Shown: positions 33,876 to 45,176 of the stretch, in pieces | Numbering within the stretch: position 1 is the stretch's first letter | How the letters are laid out: each line of letters starts with the position of its first letter | Assembly (NCBI GenBank): GCA_016648135.1 | Contig: JADDOH010000524.1 | Span: 461,678-525,677, forward strand | DNA length: 64,000 nt | Direction of reading: 5' to 3' | Source: Agrypnia vestita | Lineage: Eukaryota > Arthropoda > Insecta > Trichoptera > Phryganeidae | Program-made: the position numbers and the translations under genes | The notes under the pieces: generated by a model | Told to the model about the DNA's origin: nothing | Database searches by the model: none | What the model saw: the letters and a program-made list of their open reading frames with translations, nothing else

Positions 33876-34215
33876 TCACTTTTGACACCACAACCCTTGG
33901 TGGGTCTTGGCCTCCTCAATTATCTTCCTCCACTCATCTCGATCTAGTGCCAGCTCTCTCCAGTTCAGAAGCTCCAAGGCAGAGATGTCTTTGAGGACGT
34001 TGTCACTCCATCTTAATTTTGGCCTTCCTAAGCTCCTTCGCTCTATTGGCCTTGAGTTCAGCAGGGACTTTGTTGCTTGATGCTCGGACATTCTCTCCGC
34101 ATGACCCAGCCACCGAAGTCTTCCCAGTTTTATAAATTTGGGGACGTTTGGCTCCTTAAATAGAGCATAGAGCTCATTGTTGTAACGTCTGCGCCAAAGA
34201 TACGCCTTAAAATTT
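33876..34215 (-). pseudogene. RTE-like LINE protein C-terminus
   Basis: Minus strand reads AYLWRRRYNNELYALFKEPN, GRLRWLGHAERMSEHQ, RRSLGRPKLRWSDNVLKDI and LALDRDEWRKIIEEAKTHQG to a stop near 33876. The RWLGH.ERM - GRPK.RW - DRD.WR - EAKTH series is the hallmark end of an insect LINE family with trinucleotide tails. The 5' part is truncated near 34215. Confidence 0.75.
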
Positions 34216-34860
34216 GGTGATATTAGTTTGGTGGGGCGTGTTCAATATAAAATAAATACAAACACATAGCGACATCGAGTACTTCAAAGGAGTCATACAT
34301 CGAAAGGATTCCAAATATATAAATGATAAGAATGCACTTATTCTTTATGATACCTGAATTGTACCCTTTAACGGTAACACATATGTATAGGTACACACAC
34401 AGAGGTATGATTTACAAAACAACCTCCTGAAATTAGATTGTAACGCATCGTTCTTTTTCATAGCGGGCAATAAATAATACGTAATCATCTCCCGAATGGC
34501 CGGCACAGACTCCTTTGGTCCGCGAAGCGCCCCACCAAACTAATATCTCTCGATACAGCCAATAATGATTCAGCGTTAATCGCCGCTTTATAATAAACAA
34601 TAATTTCTGTTCTCTTGCTCAATGACTTTGTGTATTTTGAAAGATAATAAGATGACGTTTCATAATAAAATCATACCCGCCGCCGTGGTAGCGCTGCCCG
34701 GCATTTTTTGTTCGGCAGCAACCAGAAGACCAGCGCTGGTGCTGGCTACACAATTTAGTTGTTGTGTGGCTCTAATTGTTTTTGGCTTTTGTCATTACTG
34801 AGGATTTTAATTATTGATGGATTGGTGATTGTTTTGATTAGATTAAATTGGGTGAAAAAC
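34216..34860. other. No gene; GC-rich island at about 34490-34760
   Basis: CCGGCACAGACTCCTTTGG, CCGCCGCCGTGGTAGCGCTG and flanks are unlike the neighbourhood. GGTGGGGCG near 34236 and CGCCCCACC near 34529 pair, so part may be a diverged inverted-repeat element, but I could not define its ends. Confidence 0.35.
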
Positions 34861-34878
34861 ATAAAGTATGTTACCTCT

Positions 34879-35034
34879 TCAGATTTGTGTTTTCTAAGGT
34901 ATTATGCCATGTCATGATGGACCCTGCAATGGGATCCGAAACGTCGGCTCGAAAGCTCGTAACAACGTGGCATAATACCCCAGAAAACATAAACCTGAAG
35001 ATTCTGAGTGGCTGTGAAAACCTAAGAACATTCT
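34879..35034. mobile_element. Palindromic mini-PLE unit 3 with 12-bp target duplication
   Basis: TATGTTACCTCT at 34867-34878 and 35035-35046. The arms TTTGTGTTTTCTAAGG and its complement enclose a hammerhead remnant: GACCCTGCAATGGGATCC and GAAACGTC are kept but the CTGATGA box is damaged by a deletion. The right side extends through CTGAGTGGCTGTGAAAACC to the usual outer end. Confidence 0.75.
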
Positions 35035-35046
35035 TATGTTACCTCT

Positions 35047-35081
35047 ATTTAAAAAAAATATATACATATTGTAGTTATGTA
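35047..35081. other. Short AT-rich spacer
   Basis: Nothing beyond the junction between the mini-PLE duplication and the TTAA-bounded element. Confidence 0.4.
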
Positions 35082-35085
35082 TTAA

Positions 35086-35988
35086 GGGGGGGTAAGGTTT
35101 TTAACTTTTTTTTTTGCATTTTATTTTTAATTTTTTAAATGAATGTATAACATCGCAAGAATATTGTGTCAAAATTTCAAGTCAATCGGAGCAAAATTGA
35201 CGAAATTATGAACATTTGAGCGATATCAGACTGATTTTCTATACCTGCTCGGGCAGCTGAGAGACGCGCTCACCTGAGGACTACCGGACGTGCTATTGTA
35301 TTAGAAGAGTTTTGCGTAGACAAGGACAAAAAGATGCTGATGATGAAAGCTCTTTGCTGTGTGAAAATGGCATCGACGATTATGTGTAAGTATAAAATAA
35401 GTGTTGAGTTTTATTTTGAATTTTACAGTGTGCAAAACTTTGAAGCGTTTTCCCCACATCTCACGTTTTCAAAGTCGGTGTCCATCATAACTTCAAAACT
35501 ACTGCACCGATCCTTTTGAAATTTTGAACACTATTTCTGTACATAATTTACGAGGTAACGCTTGGATCCTTTTTATCAAATATGTAATTAATTTATATTT
35601 TTTTATAACAAATTAGTCGATATTTTTCGCAAAAAATCGCGTTTTTAACTTCAAAGTGTTCCAAAAAATTGAAAAATTGAAATTTCAAAAAACCCTCCCA
35701 GCGTTACCTGGGAATACCTATTATCTAACGAATGAACTTTGATTTTTTGATTTCAGATGATCTAGCACCAAGTTATGGTGGACACCGCAATTCTATTTTT
35801 TTCCGTGACACGTCCGAATAATCGCTGCTATTGCCGTATTTTTTAATATTTCTTCTTGAAAAATTTACACAATATTTTTCAAATGTCATACTTTAATGTA
35901 CTATTGGTTTTAATAAAGAGATTTTAACTGTGTCGTCACAAAAAATTCACAAAAACTTTTTTTTGTACTAATTAACCTTACCCCCCCC
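35086..35988. mobile_element. TTAA-bounded DNA transposon with G-run termini
   Basis: TTAA at 35082-35085 and 35989-35992. Ends GGGGGGGTAAGGTT and AACCTTACCCCCCCC are inverted copies. Interior codes for no complete protein; a stretch around 35260-35400 (CTCGGGCAGCTGAGAG to GAAAATGGCATCGACG) may derive from a transposase exon. TTAA duplication occurs in piggyBac and Kolobok; the G-run ends are unusual for piggyBac, so the superfamily is open. Confidence 0.6.
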
Positions 35989-35992
35989 TTAA

Positions 35993-36287
35993 TGATAACA
36001 GTATTTATTAAACATAACAGTACCCCCCCCTCTAGGACAATTCTACAAGTATGTTGAGGTGGACACGATATACAACAAAATTCTTACAACATTGTTTAAA
36101 ACTTACACTGAGATAATTCTTACTTTACTTTTTTACTTTAATAATTAAATTAAATACTTTAATTTTGTTATTAAAATAATTAATTTACTTTGATTTTTAC
36201 GACAACATTGTTCAAAAGTTATACTTATTTTGCTGTAGGTATATATTATACAATTATATAATTATTATATTTTGTTATACAGGGTTA
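35993..36287. other. AT-rich spacer
   Basis: Contains an unrelated C-run (TACCCCCCCC at about 36022) and AT-rich text only. Confidence 0.4.
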
Positions 36288-36289
36288 TT

Positions 36290-36694
36290 TGGAAAACGTT
36301 AATAACCTCGCAGGACTATATTCCTTCCTTGATTTATGAGTCGAAAATGTTCAAGCAACCAAGACCTATTATATACCTATTTTTTACAAAACGTTGAATT
36401 ATCATTACTTATAACGATTACGAAAAATGACGAAAACCCAGCAAAAATTCCGAAATTGTTTTATTTGACTTGTATTGAACGGAATGAATTTTTCATATTT
36501 GGGATAAGTTTCTGTAATAGTAGTCCAACGTTTACAAAAAATAAACCAAAAATATTGAAATAAAAATGCAAACTTTGATGTCGCATATCTCCATAACTAT
36601 TGACATTAGGCCATGGTTGCTTTAACATTTTCGACTCATAATCAAGACAGGAGTGTAGTCCTTCGAGGTTATTAATGTTTTCCAAACAACCCTG
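36290..36694. mobile_element. 405-bp MITE, CAGGG ends, TA duplication
   Basis: Ends CAGGGTTATTTGGAAAACGT and its complement, bracketed by TA at 36288-36289 and 36695-36696; imperfect arms extend for about 85 bases. CAGGG termini with TA duplication fit Tc1/mariner-type MITEs. Short open frames inside on both strands are incidental. Confidence 0.75.
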
Positions 36695-36696
36695 TA

Positions 36697-37019
36697 TATA
36701 CATTATAGAAAACTTGAGTTTAATTATAATTTTATATTTTATTACTCAAGTTTCGAAAGTACCAGAACCTGTCGATGAAAGATTCTGATACTCTCGAACT
36801 TTAGTAGTATTGGATGAAATTATAATTAAACATATGTAGAGGTAACAAAGATTTAAATTTGTTTAAAACTAAAATCTAAATCTAAAATTTAAAACTGAGA
36901 TATATCGTAAATCGGATGTTCTATTGTTTAATTTTCTTAAATCAGAAAAGTCTTAAGTTACATTTATGTAACAATAGTCCGCTTCTTTACTAAGCCCTAT
37001 TTATAGGATCTTTTTGGGG
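36697..37019. other. AT-rich spacer, nothing recognised
   Basis: Contains a local inverted text around GAAAGTACCAGAACC / GATTCTGATACTCTCG at 36755-36800, too weak to call. Confidence 0.4.
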
Positions 37020-37600
37020 AGTCGCGGATATGTAATGGTGGCAACATCGATAGCGTCCTGCGCTGGCATTCGCGCGGCCGTGGTTCGCGCTCTACCTCCA
37101 GCCGTTTAATTTGTTTTTACTCCCTTTCTTTTAACTCGTAGCGTCTGGTTGCTTGTCTGACGAAAAAAATTTGTATCGATTTTTAGCAGACGATCAAGAA
37201 GATCTATCAAATTTTCGTTAAAAAAAATTAATAATTATTAATACTATAATTTTGGATTTTTAGAAATTTTTAATGGTTTTTTCATACAACTTACTCAATT
37301 GTATGAAGAGACTGCGACGCATCTGGTAGACACTATACCTGATTATAGTAAAATTTTGGATTTTTGGAAATTTTTAATTACTCCCTTTCGTAGCGTCGCC
37401 CGACCGAGGCCCAACGCGTAGGTTAAGCGCCAAACCAGTTTCCACTAGTAAAGGGAGTATAATAAAATCTTGGTTTTTATGGGTTAGTTTTTTTAAATTC
37501 GTTTGTGTAAAAATTTTTTGAATTCGAACGAAATTACGGATGTTACACGAAGTTCGGACGGACGGACAGACAACGTAATTATTATGTTTGATAAGACCAC
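37020..37600 (+). mobile_element. SINE-like unit (tRNA-like head, GGACGGAC tail) interrupted by family R
   Basis: The head at about 37020-37110 (GTGGTTCGCGCTCTACC) and the tail at 37515-37600 (GAATTCGAACGAAATTACGG, CGGACGGACGGACAGAC) match the unbroken unit at 8125-8290. Repeat R fills the gap, which shows R is mobile. Possible imperfect duplication AATTTGTTT / AATTCGTTT at the junctions. Confidence 0.5.
37115..37500 (+). repeat. Repeat family R, copy 3 (rearranged interior)
   Basis: ACTCCCTTTCTTTTAACTCG at left; AAAGGGAGTATAATAAAATC and GGGTTAGTTTTTTT at right. The interior has a second ACTCCCTTTCGTAGCGTCGC at about 37380, suggesting a partial duplication or nesting of two units. Confidence 0.6.
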
Positions 37601-38065
37601 GCGTGAATGCAGACGGCCACCCAAATGTACAGACGGTTCCTACGTAAGTACGGATTTTGTACAAATACATAGAAAATACTTGTCACCGCAATATAAATTT
37701 CGATAAAAAATGTTTCTACTGCTTATAAAAAAAAATTTAAGTAAAATTGGACAAATCCGCTCATTTTGTATGTAGAGCCAAACTTCAAATAGCTCTCCTG
37801 AAAAATTGCCTTTTTGTAGATGGTTTAGTTTGTGTAGAGAACGTCGATATGATTCCAAATTATGTTTTCACCGCGGTTTTGCTCTCGCTGCTTGCGCTCC
37901 GCCCCATGTGAGCTATGGCTAAAGTTTATGCGATAGTGTATGTGATAAAAAATAATTTTAATTATATATAAACTCTTTATTGTATATACGATCTGAATCT
38001 AGAAATACCAGAAGCACAACACCGGAAAAAGTTTATAGCCGAAAATAAAGACAAAATTTGACCAA
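37601..38065. other. No recognised gene
   Basis: Open frames across 37503-37858 on both strands show no motif. Otherwise AT-rich. Confidence 0.4.
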
Positions 38066-38212
38066 CACTTTTTCATGTTCTATGCTCCACGAATCTACAA
38101 CATATTGCCATCTGATACTAAAGGGTTAAAAGTGAAAGATTTATTTAAACAGAAGCTAAATAATTGGTCACAAAACTTAGGTAGACTTCAAGTGTCAAGT
38201 GTGACAGCTTAG
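38066..38212 (+). pseudogene. Jockey-like LINE protein C-terminal fragment
   Basis: Reads FYAPRIYNILPSDTKG, KVKDLFKQKLNNWSQN and a stop at 38210. The R-(I/L)-YN-LP ... K..L..FK..L..W layout is the common C-terminal tail of jockey-type LINEs. Only 48 codons remain. Confidence 0.5.
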
Positions 38213-41200
38213 ATTCCATTGCAAAACGTTTTTGTGACTATTGTAATTCAAATACCTTCTGTAAATATGATTAGATTTTTTCTCTAGTGATGTGAATTTG
38301 TAATTTAGTGAATTTTATAAGTATAACACACTTATTTATAACTAAATTTCAAAAACAGTGCAGGTTGTTGTTAGAACAGACTAGTCTAGTTAAGCAACTA
38401 CCTTTACCTATTTCTATGTAATAAATAATTTAGAATATAAAAATAAAAAAATATATAAGTAAGATATTTATATTTTGTAAGTGAATAAGTAAGTCTATGA
38501 TTTTGTTGTTGATTTGGGATGCGGAATATTTCTACTATGAATAAATGCCCAAAGCAACAGAGAAGAATAATTGAGTGTTTTATAATTTAGTCTTGATCTA
38601 ATTCTGCTGTATCAAAATTAATTCAGGAAAAATCCCGAAAGTTCCAGGATTGTGTGTATTAATCCCGGGATTTATAAAACATGTTTATTAAGATGGTTAT
38701 TTATATTTTTCCTATTTTTCAAGATGAAGGAAACTAGGAAAAATGAAATAAATGCAGTCGCACCTGAAAGTCTCCCGAAGTCCCTTACAAACCAATTTAT
38801 TTTTAAGCGTGGCTTAATTTTTTTTTTGAATTTCGCTTCATCGATGAAACCAAGAATGTACACGGTGTTGCCAGACCACTTTGCGATGAGAAATGTGTGA
38901 TGATGCGTGTATGTTAGCAGTAATAAAACGAATCATTTCAATACGGAGTACGTGCCACGCCCCCTGGCAACATTCATTACTCCGCTAAAGATCTGTCTCG
39001 TAGCAGCCAGCGAAAACCTGCAATTTTTATGATCCCTAATGAAAAGTAACAACACACTCGTTCCTTATAATCTTTCGAGAAACTTTTTGATTTTACATTT
39101 TTGTAAATAAACCTTTAGTACGATTCAACATTGTTTTGAATGATTTGAGCTTTACTTTGAATCTTCGGGACTGGTTTCTTGTGAATAATTTGGGTGTGAA
39201 TTAGTCGAAATGGTAACGGTTGATCGAGCTGAATTTGGATGACGTTTATTACTGTTGGATTTCTTTTTACATAGTTACTGAATATTCATTGAACAAATTG
39301 GATGGAAGTCGGTTAAAACGTGATCAGAATACAGTAGTCACGTGCGATGATTCCAATTTCAAAAACAAGAAGATGAAATGCAAATTTGAGCGATGGAGTA
39401 TTACATACTAAAATGTAACTACTTCGAAGAGTTGCAAAATAACGATGGTAATATTCACTTTAATCTGATGACGGGAGGGGAGACGGTAGAGATAGCACTA
39501 ACAAGGCATGTTGCACGTATAGGTACAATATAAGTTTTCCCTGCTATTTATAAAAATTCAATTTAAAATTAAGAAAACAAAATGAATAAATTCACTTATT
39601 TATAGGGATACGAGGGTGAAATGTATATTTATTTAAGCATACACAGCGAGTACAGAGATATAAAGAACTTTTACATATTTTTTTTTAATACATCTGTATT
39701 TTGAATTATGTGTTTAGTGCTGTTATGTAAAATAAATTCACTGTCTCCTTAACTAGACCAAGATCTCCTTAACATCCAATAATGGAATCTAAACAATATC
39801 AATATCGGAGCTTTTTGCTCTTTTAGTACATAAAGATAAAATTTACAAAATTAAAAATATAAAATAATTTATAAAAACACAGTATCTTCGCTTGTTAATA
39901 TTAAAACACAAAAATAATCGAAAATTACATATTAACACAAATTAATAAGAACAATAATTAGTTAAATTAAGAAACTACTAAAATTAATAAATTTTATCCA
40001 ATAATATCATTGTTTTTCACAGATTTAATTTGTTTGTAAAAACACTAAATAAAAAAATAAAAAATCGAGCGAGCCTTACAGTAGTCGCATATGATGTGAA
40101 ACATTTGACATCTCACAATTAAAAATATCAATTGAGCAGCAACAGAAATTAATATCAAAATTTAAAAAAGCTAATACCTATATAAATATTTATTAATTAG
40201 TAACAAGTAAAGAAAATTCATGTGCATTTATTTATTATTGAATTTTGCCCCACTAGGTAGGTACCGTATTTTGTTTAGAAATGTGTTTGGTCAATTATAT
40301 GTTTTAATTTATTTTCATAGATGGCGGTAGTTTGCCGACATACATACTGTATGAAAACTTTGAATAAATATTTAAAAATAATCACATAAATTACATAAAT
40401 CATTAAGGGCAGTTATTGTTTACATTAATGTAAAAAAATAATTAAGTATTTTTGGATAGTTTCGAAGATATAAGAATTATTTTTTCAAAGTTACAACATC
40501 CACACGCTTGACCCCAGCCTCGCAACATATATACAAAATCAGAAGCATTGGCTGGTAGTGTGCGTCTTCGCTGTGTTGACACTTGCTGGACATTGATTTA
40601 TTTATAAACGATGATTTTTGACGGATTACAGCTAGTTTTTATTAATTACTATAGCTAGACCGCATTGAAAAGAATATGCGCAAACGCACTTTCTCTGTCG
40701 TGCGCAGGGAGGGCGTGGTTTATCATTTCAAATACTGTGTTCCGAATGAAATTTTGTGGCATGTTACGCATAAGCTCAGTTTACACGGTGTTATGAACGT
40801 GAAACTTATTATAATTGTATTGGAAAATTTTTTCCAAGAAACTTCCAAAACATTATATTATTTCCTAGGTTACTACGGATTAATATTTGATAACGAATTT
40901 TATTATTTTCTAGAAACTTCCAAACAAACATTTTTTCATAATGTCCTTTGTTTGAATTTTTGCCTGTATTTGACGTTTTCGATAGTTTTGTGTTCAGTTC
41001 TTCCAAATAAACCGACATTTTATCATCTTACGAGTTTCGATTTTTAATTATTTAAACCGAAAAGATTAATGGAAACTAGTGCGAGAAAATATGCAGTCTT
41101 TGTACTACAAGAAGTAATTCGCTATACGAATAATGTGTGCTTTTTATTTACGTGTTTGTTTGAATGTTTATGTTGTTGTACTGGCTTAGTGTAAAATAAA

Positions 41201-41220
41201 AATATGTGGAATGTTTTGAA
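38213..41220. other. Long AT-rich stretch, no gene seen
   Basis: About 3 kb without a credible coding frame or paired repeat ends. Frames at 38652, 39220 and 40676 lack recognisable motifs. GC is slightly higher at 38930-39020. Confidence 0.5.
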
Positions 41221-41480
41221 TGGGGATTTAGGGGAATGAAAATGGCTTTGTACAGGCCGCATGAAAAGGCGGTTACAACTCATATGTGAAAGCTTGCCAC
41301 ACAATTTGAACACATATACAACTTTCAAAAAATTAGTAAGCATGGTATATTCTATCATGGGTGGAAATGGCGAATGTTACATTGTGTAAAGTGATCACTT
41401 AAGCCAACCATAAGATAGGTCATAAGTCCTATGTACACCCAAATGACTTCTATACCTACTTTATATGCGAAAAAGTGGTA
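41221..41480 (+). repeat. Fold-back family F, single arm
   Basis: GGGGATTTAGGGGAATGAAA through CAAATGACTTCTATACCTAC matches the right arm of the hairpin at 45177-45806 almost base for base. The short terminal segment (AGCTTCGTCTCTGTGAGA) recurs separately at about 41903-41940 and 42202-42240, suggesting broken copies. Confidence 0.7.
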
Positions 41481-42420
41481 TATATAAGTTGAAAAAGAAA
41501 TTTGGTACCATTAGTGTGAAATGTGAAATATGCTAGTCTTTTTGCTGTTGTTGTGTGGTGTATTGATATGGCTTTAGTTAACAGTTTATTTATATCCAAA
41601 CTATCTGGACAGTTTCATGTTAGTAGTGTTAAATATGATTCTGTGTATCGTTTTTTTGTATTTTTGTCAATGGCTCCAACAATGTTAAAGCAACGCCGCC
41701 CCATCCTATTATTCCATACCCTATCTGACTTTGACACAAGGCAAGGTAGACGTTTCGCAGTTGTTTCAATTCAAGTAAATTTCTTAGGGTTTTTAAGCAA
41801 AATTTTAATTTTCTTAACGATGAGAGGTTTTGTTACTCTCGATATAGCCCTGAGCCGTCGTATACCAGACTTCCATCCACTTTTCTCTCATAATATAAAT
41901 TAGCTTCGTCTCTGTGAGACTTCTATAATTTATACTTAATTAATTTTCACAATCGTTTGGCAAATCGTCATTTCACTTCATAAGAAAAAATGATGCTATT
42001 TGGACGATCTACTTTTTGAAAATTATATATATATAAGTTAAACTTTGTGTATTCAACCTAGATAGGTAGGTACCTAATTTTTATGTATAGATAAAAAAAT
42101 TAATTAGATTGTTGATATTCACGTATCAAAATATTCTGAGTAAATTTTAAAATATGATATTTTGACTTAGTAAGATATTAGACGATAGTTTTTCATATAA
42201 ATAGCTTCGTCTCTGTGAGATTTCTACAATTATTTTTAATTGATGATTATTCATCTCTGATAAATGTCCAGTAATTGTGTTTTTAAAATATACTAATAAA
42301 AATATTGTGAATATAAGCTGGTCTATAAAAGGAGTAAATATTTTACTTAAATAATTTTCAGGCTTAATCTAGTATACCTACTCATATACGTAAAAAATTC
42401 GGACGAATATTATATGTGGA
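41481..42420. other. Broken fold-back F pieces in AT-rich sequence
   Basis: TTCGTCTCTGTGAGA occurs at about 41905 and 42207. The open frame 41523-41903 (126 codons) has no domain I can name. Confidence 0.4.
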
Positions 42421-42424
42421 GTAT

Positions 42425-42780
42425 AAAAGTAATATCCAAAAAAAATGCAGTCTTCGAAGATTACTAATTTACAATGTACTGAATTCGAGATTTTATGGGA
42501 AATATAGCCTATAAATTTATAGGAAACATGATTTCGGAAGGGCATACATAAAATCTAGAATTCAGTTCATTTTGTACAAGGGTAGCAATAGCCAAAAAAT
42601 TAACAAAATGTTTTGAATTCAGTCACCGAGGATTACTAATTTAGAATGTACTGAATTTTGGATTTTATGTATCTGTATCTTTACCTTCCACAATCATGTC
42701 TCCTTTAAATTTGTAGGATATAATTCCTATAAATTTTTTAATTCATAAGTACATTCTAAATTAGTAATCAATTAATTTTT
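42425..42780. repeat. Interspersed repeat G
   Basis: GATTACTAATTTAGAATGTA-type blocks, CTGAATTCGAGATTTTATGG and GGAAGGGCATACATAAAATC occur twice within the segment and again near 62430-62520. No coding; class unknown. Confidence 0.45.
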
Positions 42781-43234
42781 TTTTTAGATATTGCTGCCTT
42801 TGCTTTTATACATTACGAGCCCTTTTGTGTCTATGTTAATGTTAAATTGGGAACAATCGGTTAAATGAAACTGTTAAGTTGTTATATCTGTCATTGTCAA
42901 ATTGATTTATCTACGGTTATGTCCTATCTGTGTTATCCTTTAATTGTGGGAGGCATTAATTTTTTTTTTATATTTTGTCTTACCAAGCGATTGTGTCTCC
43001 CTGTTGGATGAGCGAATAAAATAAAATAAAATAAATATTAAAAAAATACCCCTCATATATATGCCTTTACAACAATCAAGACAAATAATAAGCCCTGTGG
43101 ACGCCCAATAAATAATTCCAAACATACTTTCTCCTCCTCTCTGTAGGACATTTGTAATTTATCTTATCCCTCCGTAGACAAAATCAAGAAATTGGGTTTT
43201 TAGAATGCACCTACTAATAAAAATATTGTGAAAA
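42781..43234. other. No gene; simple AAAAT run
   Basis: A short (AAAAT)n run at about 43017-43038 and a diverged fold-back F terminus (TCTGTAGGACATTTGTAA) near 43140. Nothing else recognised. Confidence 0.4.
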
Positions 43235-43640
43235 TTTCCGGAATCTCGCGCGCTGCCGCTACCCTAGTTGCATCAACTTTTTCCTTCGCTTCTTTTCGAC
43301 CTCCCAAGCCATCCCTGAGTCCCTTTCAATCTGCCTTCAGGAAGCGGCGTGTTGTGTCGAGCCTATCGATATCTCGAATCTGCGACCGCTATTCGGCGCA
43401 GCCAAAATGGCGCCAGCCGACGGCCGAAATTACTTTTCGATATGATGATGATGACTACGTCGAAACTGGCAGTGGCCGATTGGTTAAAAAAATTGGAAAT
43501 CTAATTAAGCTACCGGGATTGGCTGGATGACTGGCGGGAATCCGTCGGTCCGATGCTATCTGCCAGTTTGGCATTGTTCTAATCTAGCTACGGCGGAGCC
43601 GGACCTGCTGCTATTGGCCAGTGAGAGATTTAATTTAGGA
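43235..43640. other. GC-rich island, unassigned
   Basis: The plus frame 43228-43530 is open for 100 codons, rich in Ser, Arg and Pro, without a domain. AAAATGGCGCCAGCCGACGG and GGCGGAGCCGGACCTGCTG mark it off from the flanks. It may be a conserved non-coding element or a promoter-like segment; coding is unproven. Confidence 0.3.
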
Positions 43641-44049
43641 AGACATGCTCTGAATTCAAATTGTAATTCCTGTTCTACATGTGAATAAATTAACTGCCGT
43701 TGGCTCTATCAGTATTGGTGAGCTATTAGTATCTAATACTAGCAGAAAGAAATCGGTTCTGCATTTCATTGAATTGATTTTATCGATATAATATATTTTT
43801 TGATAACTAAAGAAAGTGCAAGACTTTTAATACACTTAATAAAAATGTACTTTGTTTTCGACACTTGAATTGATTGAAAAATATCAACATGTTTCAAGCC
43901 TATGGCCCCTTCGTATTTACCCGTATTCTCAAAAACTTTCATCATTTCATTCTATGCTATGTATTATAGATTGATTAATGTTCCTGATGATAATCTGTGG
44001 ATAATTTTAACAATTAATTGAATATTATTAAACGGATTGCGTTTAATAA
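43641..44049. other. AT-rich spacer, no gene
   Basis: No motifs or repeats recognised. Confidence 0.4.
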
Positions 44050-44612
44050 TGGTTTTGATACAAACTTAATAGACAGTATGTTAAATAAAAAGTATAAGAA
44101 GAAGTTTTTTTAAATATTTCACCCTTCAATATTTGATACTGAAAATCATTGGAGAAAAATTGTATTTATAAATAATCAAATTTCAAATTCAATAGTTGAA
44201 AAAATCCCAATTGTCATTCAACCAGCTTTCTATACTAATAATAAATTAAAAAATAAATATTAAATATTAAGCATAAAGCATGATTTTTTTTAAATCGGGG
44301 CTTATAACTTGATTTGTAATGATTGTGATTATTTTTGTGTAGGAAAAACGTGTACAAATTTTGATGTTAGAGTTAAAGAGTACTTGAAGTAGCTATAATT
44401 ATTCCGAATTTTCTAATCATCTTTTGGATATGGATAATTCTTTTTATATTAATAATGGTTTACAAATTTTACATACAAATTATACAGAATCACAATGTGA
44501 TAAATTAGGAATTTTGGAAATGAGAAGAAGGTTTGATAGTAAATTGAATTTTATAAATATCCAGGTTCTTTTTACAAATGGTTATCTTTTAAATTTGTTT
44601 TCATGTTAGTAG
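44050..44612 (+). pseudogene. Penelope-like element family B, degenerate GIY-YIG fragment
   Basis: One frame reads IFINNQISNSIVEKIPIV-like RT-tail text. Next, GAYNLICNDCDYFCVGKTCT then NFDVRVKEYLK shows the GIY (GAY), CxxC and YIG-like (FCVGKT) motifs in PLE order. After a stop the third frame continues SEFSNHLLDMDNSF and QILHTNYTESQCDKLGILEM, the usual C-terminal nuclease half. Several stops and shifts make it long dead. A different family from the one at 3059. Confidence 0.6.
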
Positions 44613-44623
44613 GTACTTGGAGA

Positions 44624-44702
44624 TTCCGACGCATATTGTAGACACGAAACCCGAAAAGGGTGTATTGTAAAAACTTGGTTTTTATGGGTCACTTTTTTAT
44701 CA
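44624..44702 (+). repeat. Repeat family R, terminal fragment
   Basis: CGACGCATATTGTAGACACG, CGAAAAGGGTGTATTG and CTTGGTTTTTATGGGTCAC match the outer end of the copy at 46981 in opposite orientation. Confidence 0.5.
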
Positions 44703-45176
44703 TGTGAATTCAATACTGGATATGAAAATGAGTCACGTGCCATTGAAATGAGACAGACGGTATTGAAACAGCACGATTCAAATACAGACAGGTGATTTTC
44801 CGAGATTCTCGAATACTCGGAACCGCGTCGATGACCGGTGGCTTTTCATCAGCGCTGCCCGCCCCTCCGGTCAGCTTCTGCATGACCTGACAAAGGCAGC
44901 TGCTGGCTCCACGCTGGCCGAACCCACTCCTCGGTTCTCGGAAGCGCTCACCTCACCCACCGGGCAACAATCGGCGGCCGGGTTATCTGAAAGCAACATC
45001 AACAACAGATACAACTCGCATTATAAATATTACAATATACAGTACAGTATCTATGTACTCCCAATATAATATGATTGTATTTAATAGCTCTGATTGACTT
45101 TTTTATCAGAATATTTTTGAGTTTGTTCAAATCTTTCAGAACAGTGCTGGATTTATGTCACAGAGACATTATTAAT
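44703..45176. other. No gene; GC-rich island at about 44805-45000
   Basis: The island (GCTGCCCGCCCCTCCGG, GGCAACAATCGGCGGCCGGG) has no open frame worth reporting and no match elsewhere in the window. Confidence 0.35.

Noticed and set aside
38652..38900. Plus-strand 82-codon open frame
   Set aside because: No recognisable motif, overlapped by an equally long minus-strand frame, no composition change relative to flanks.
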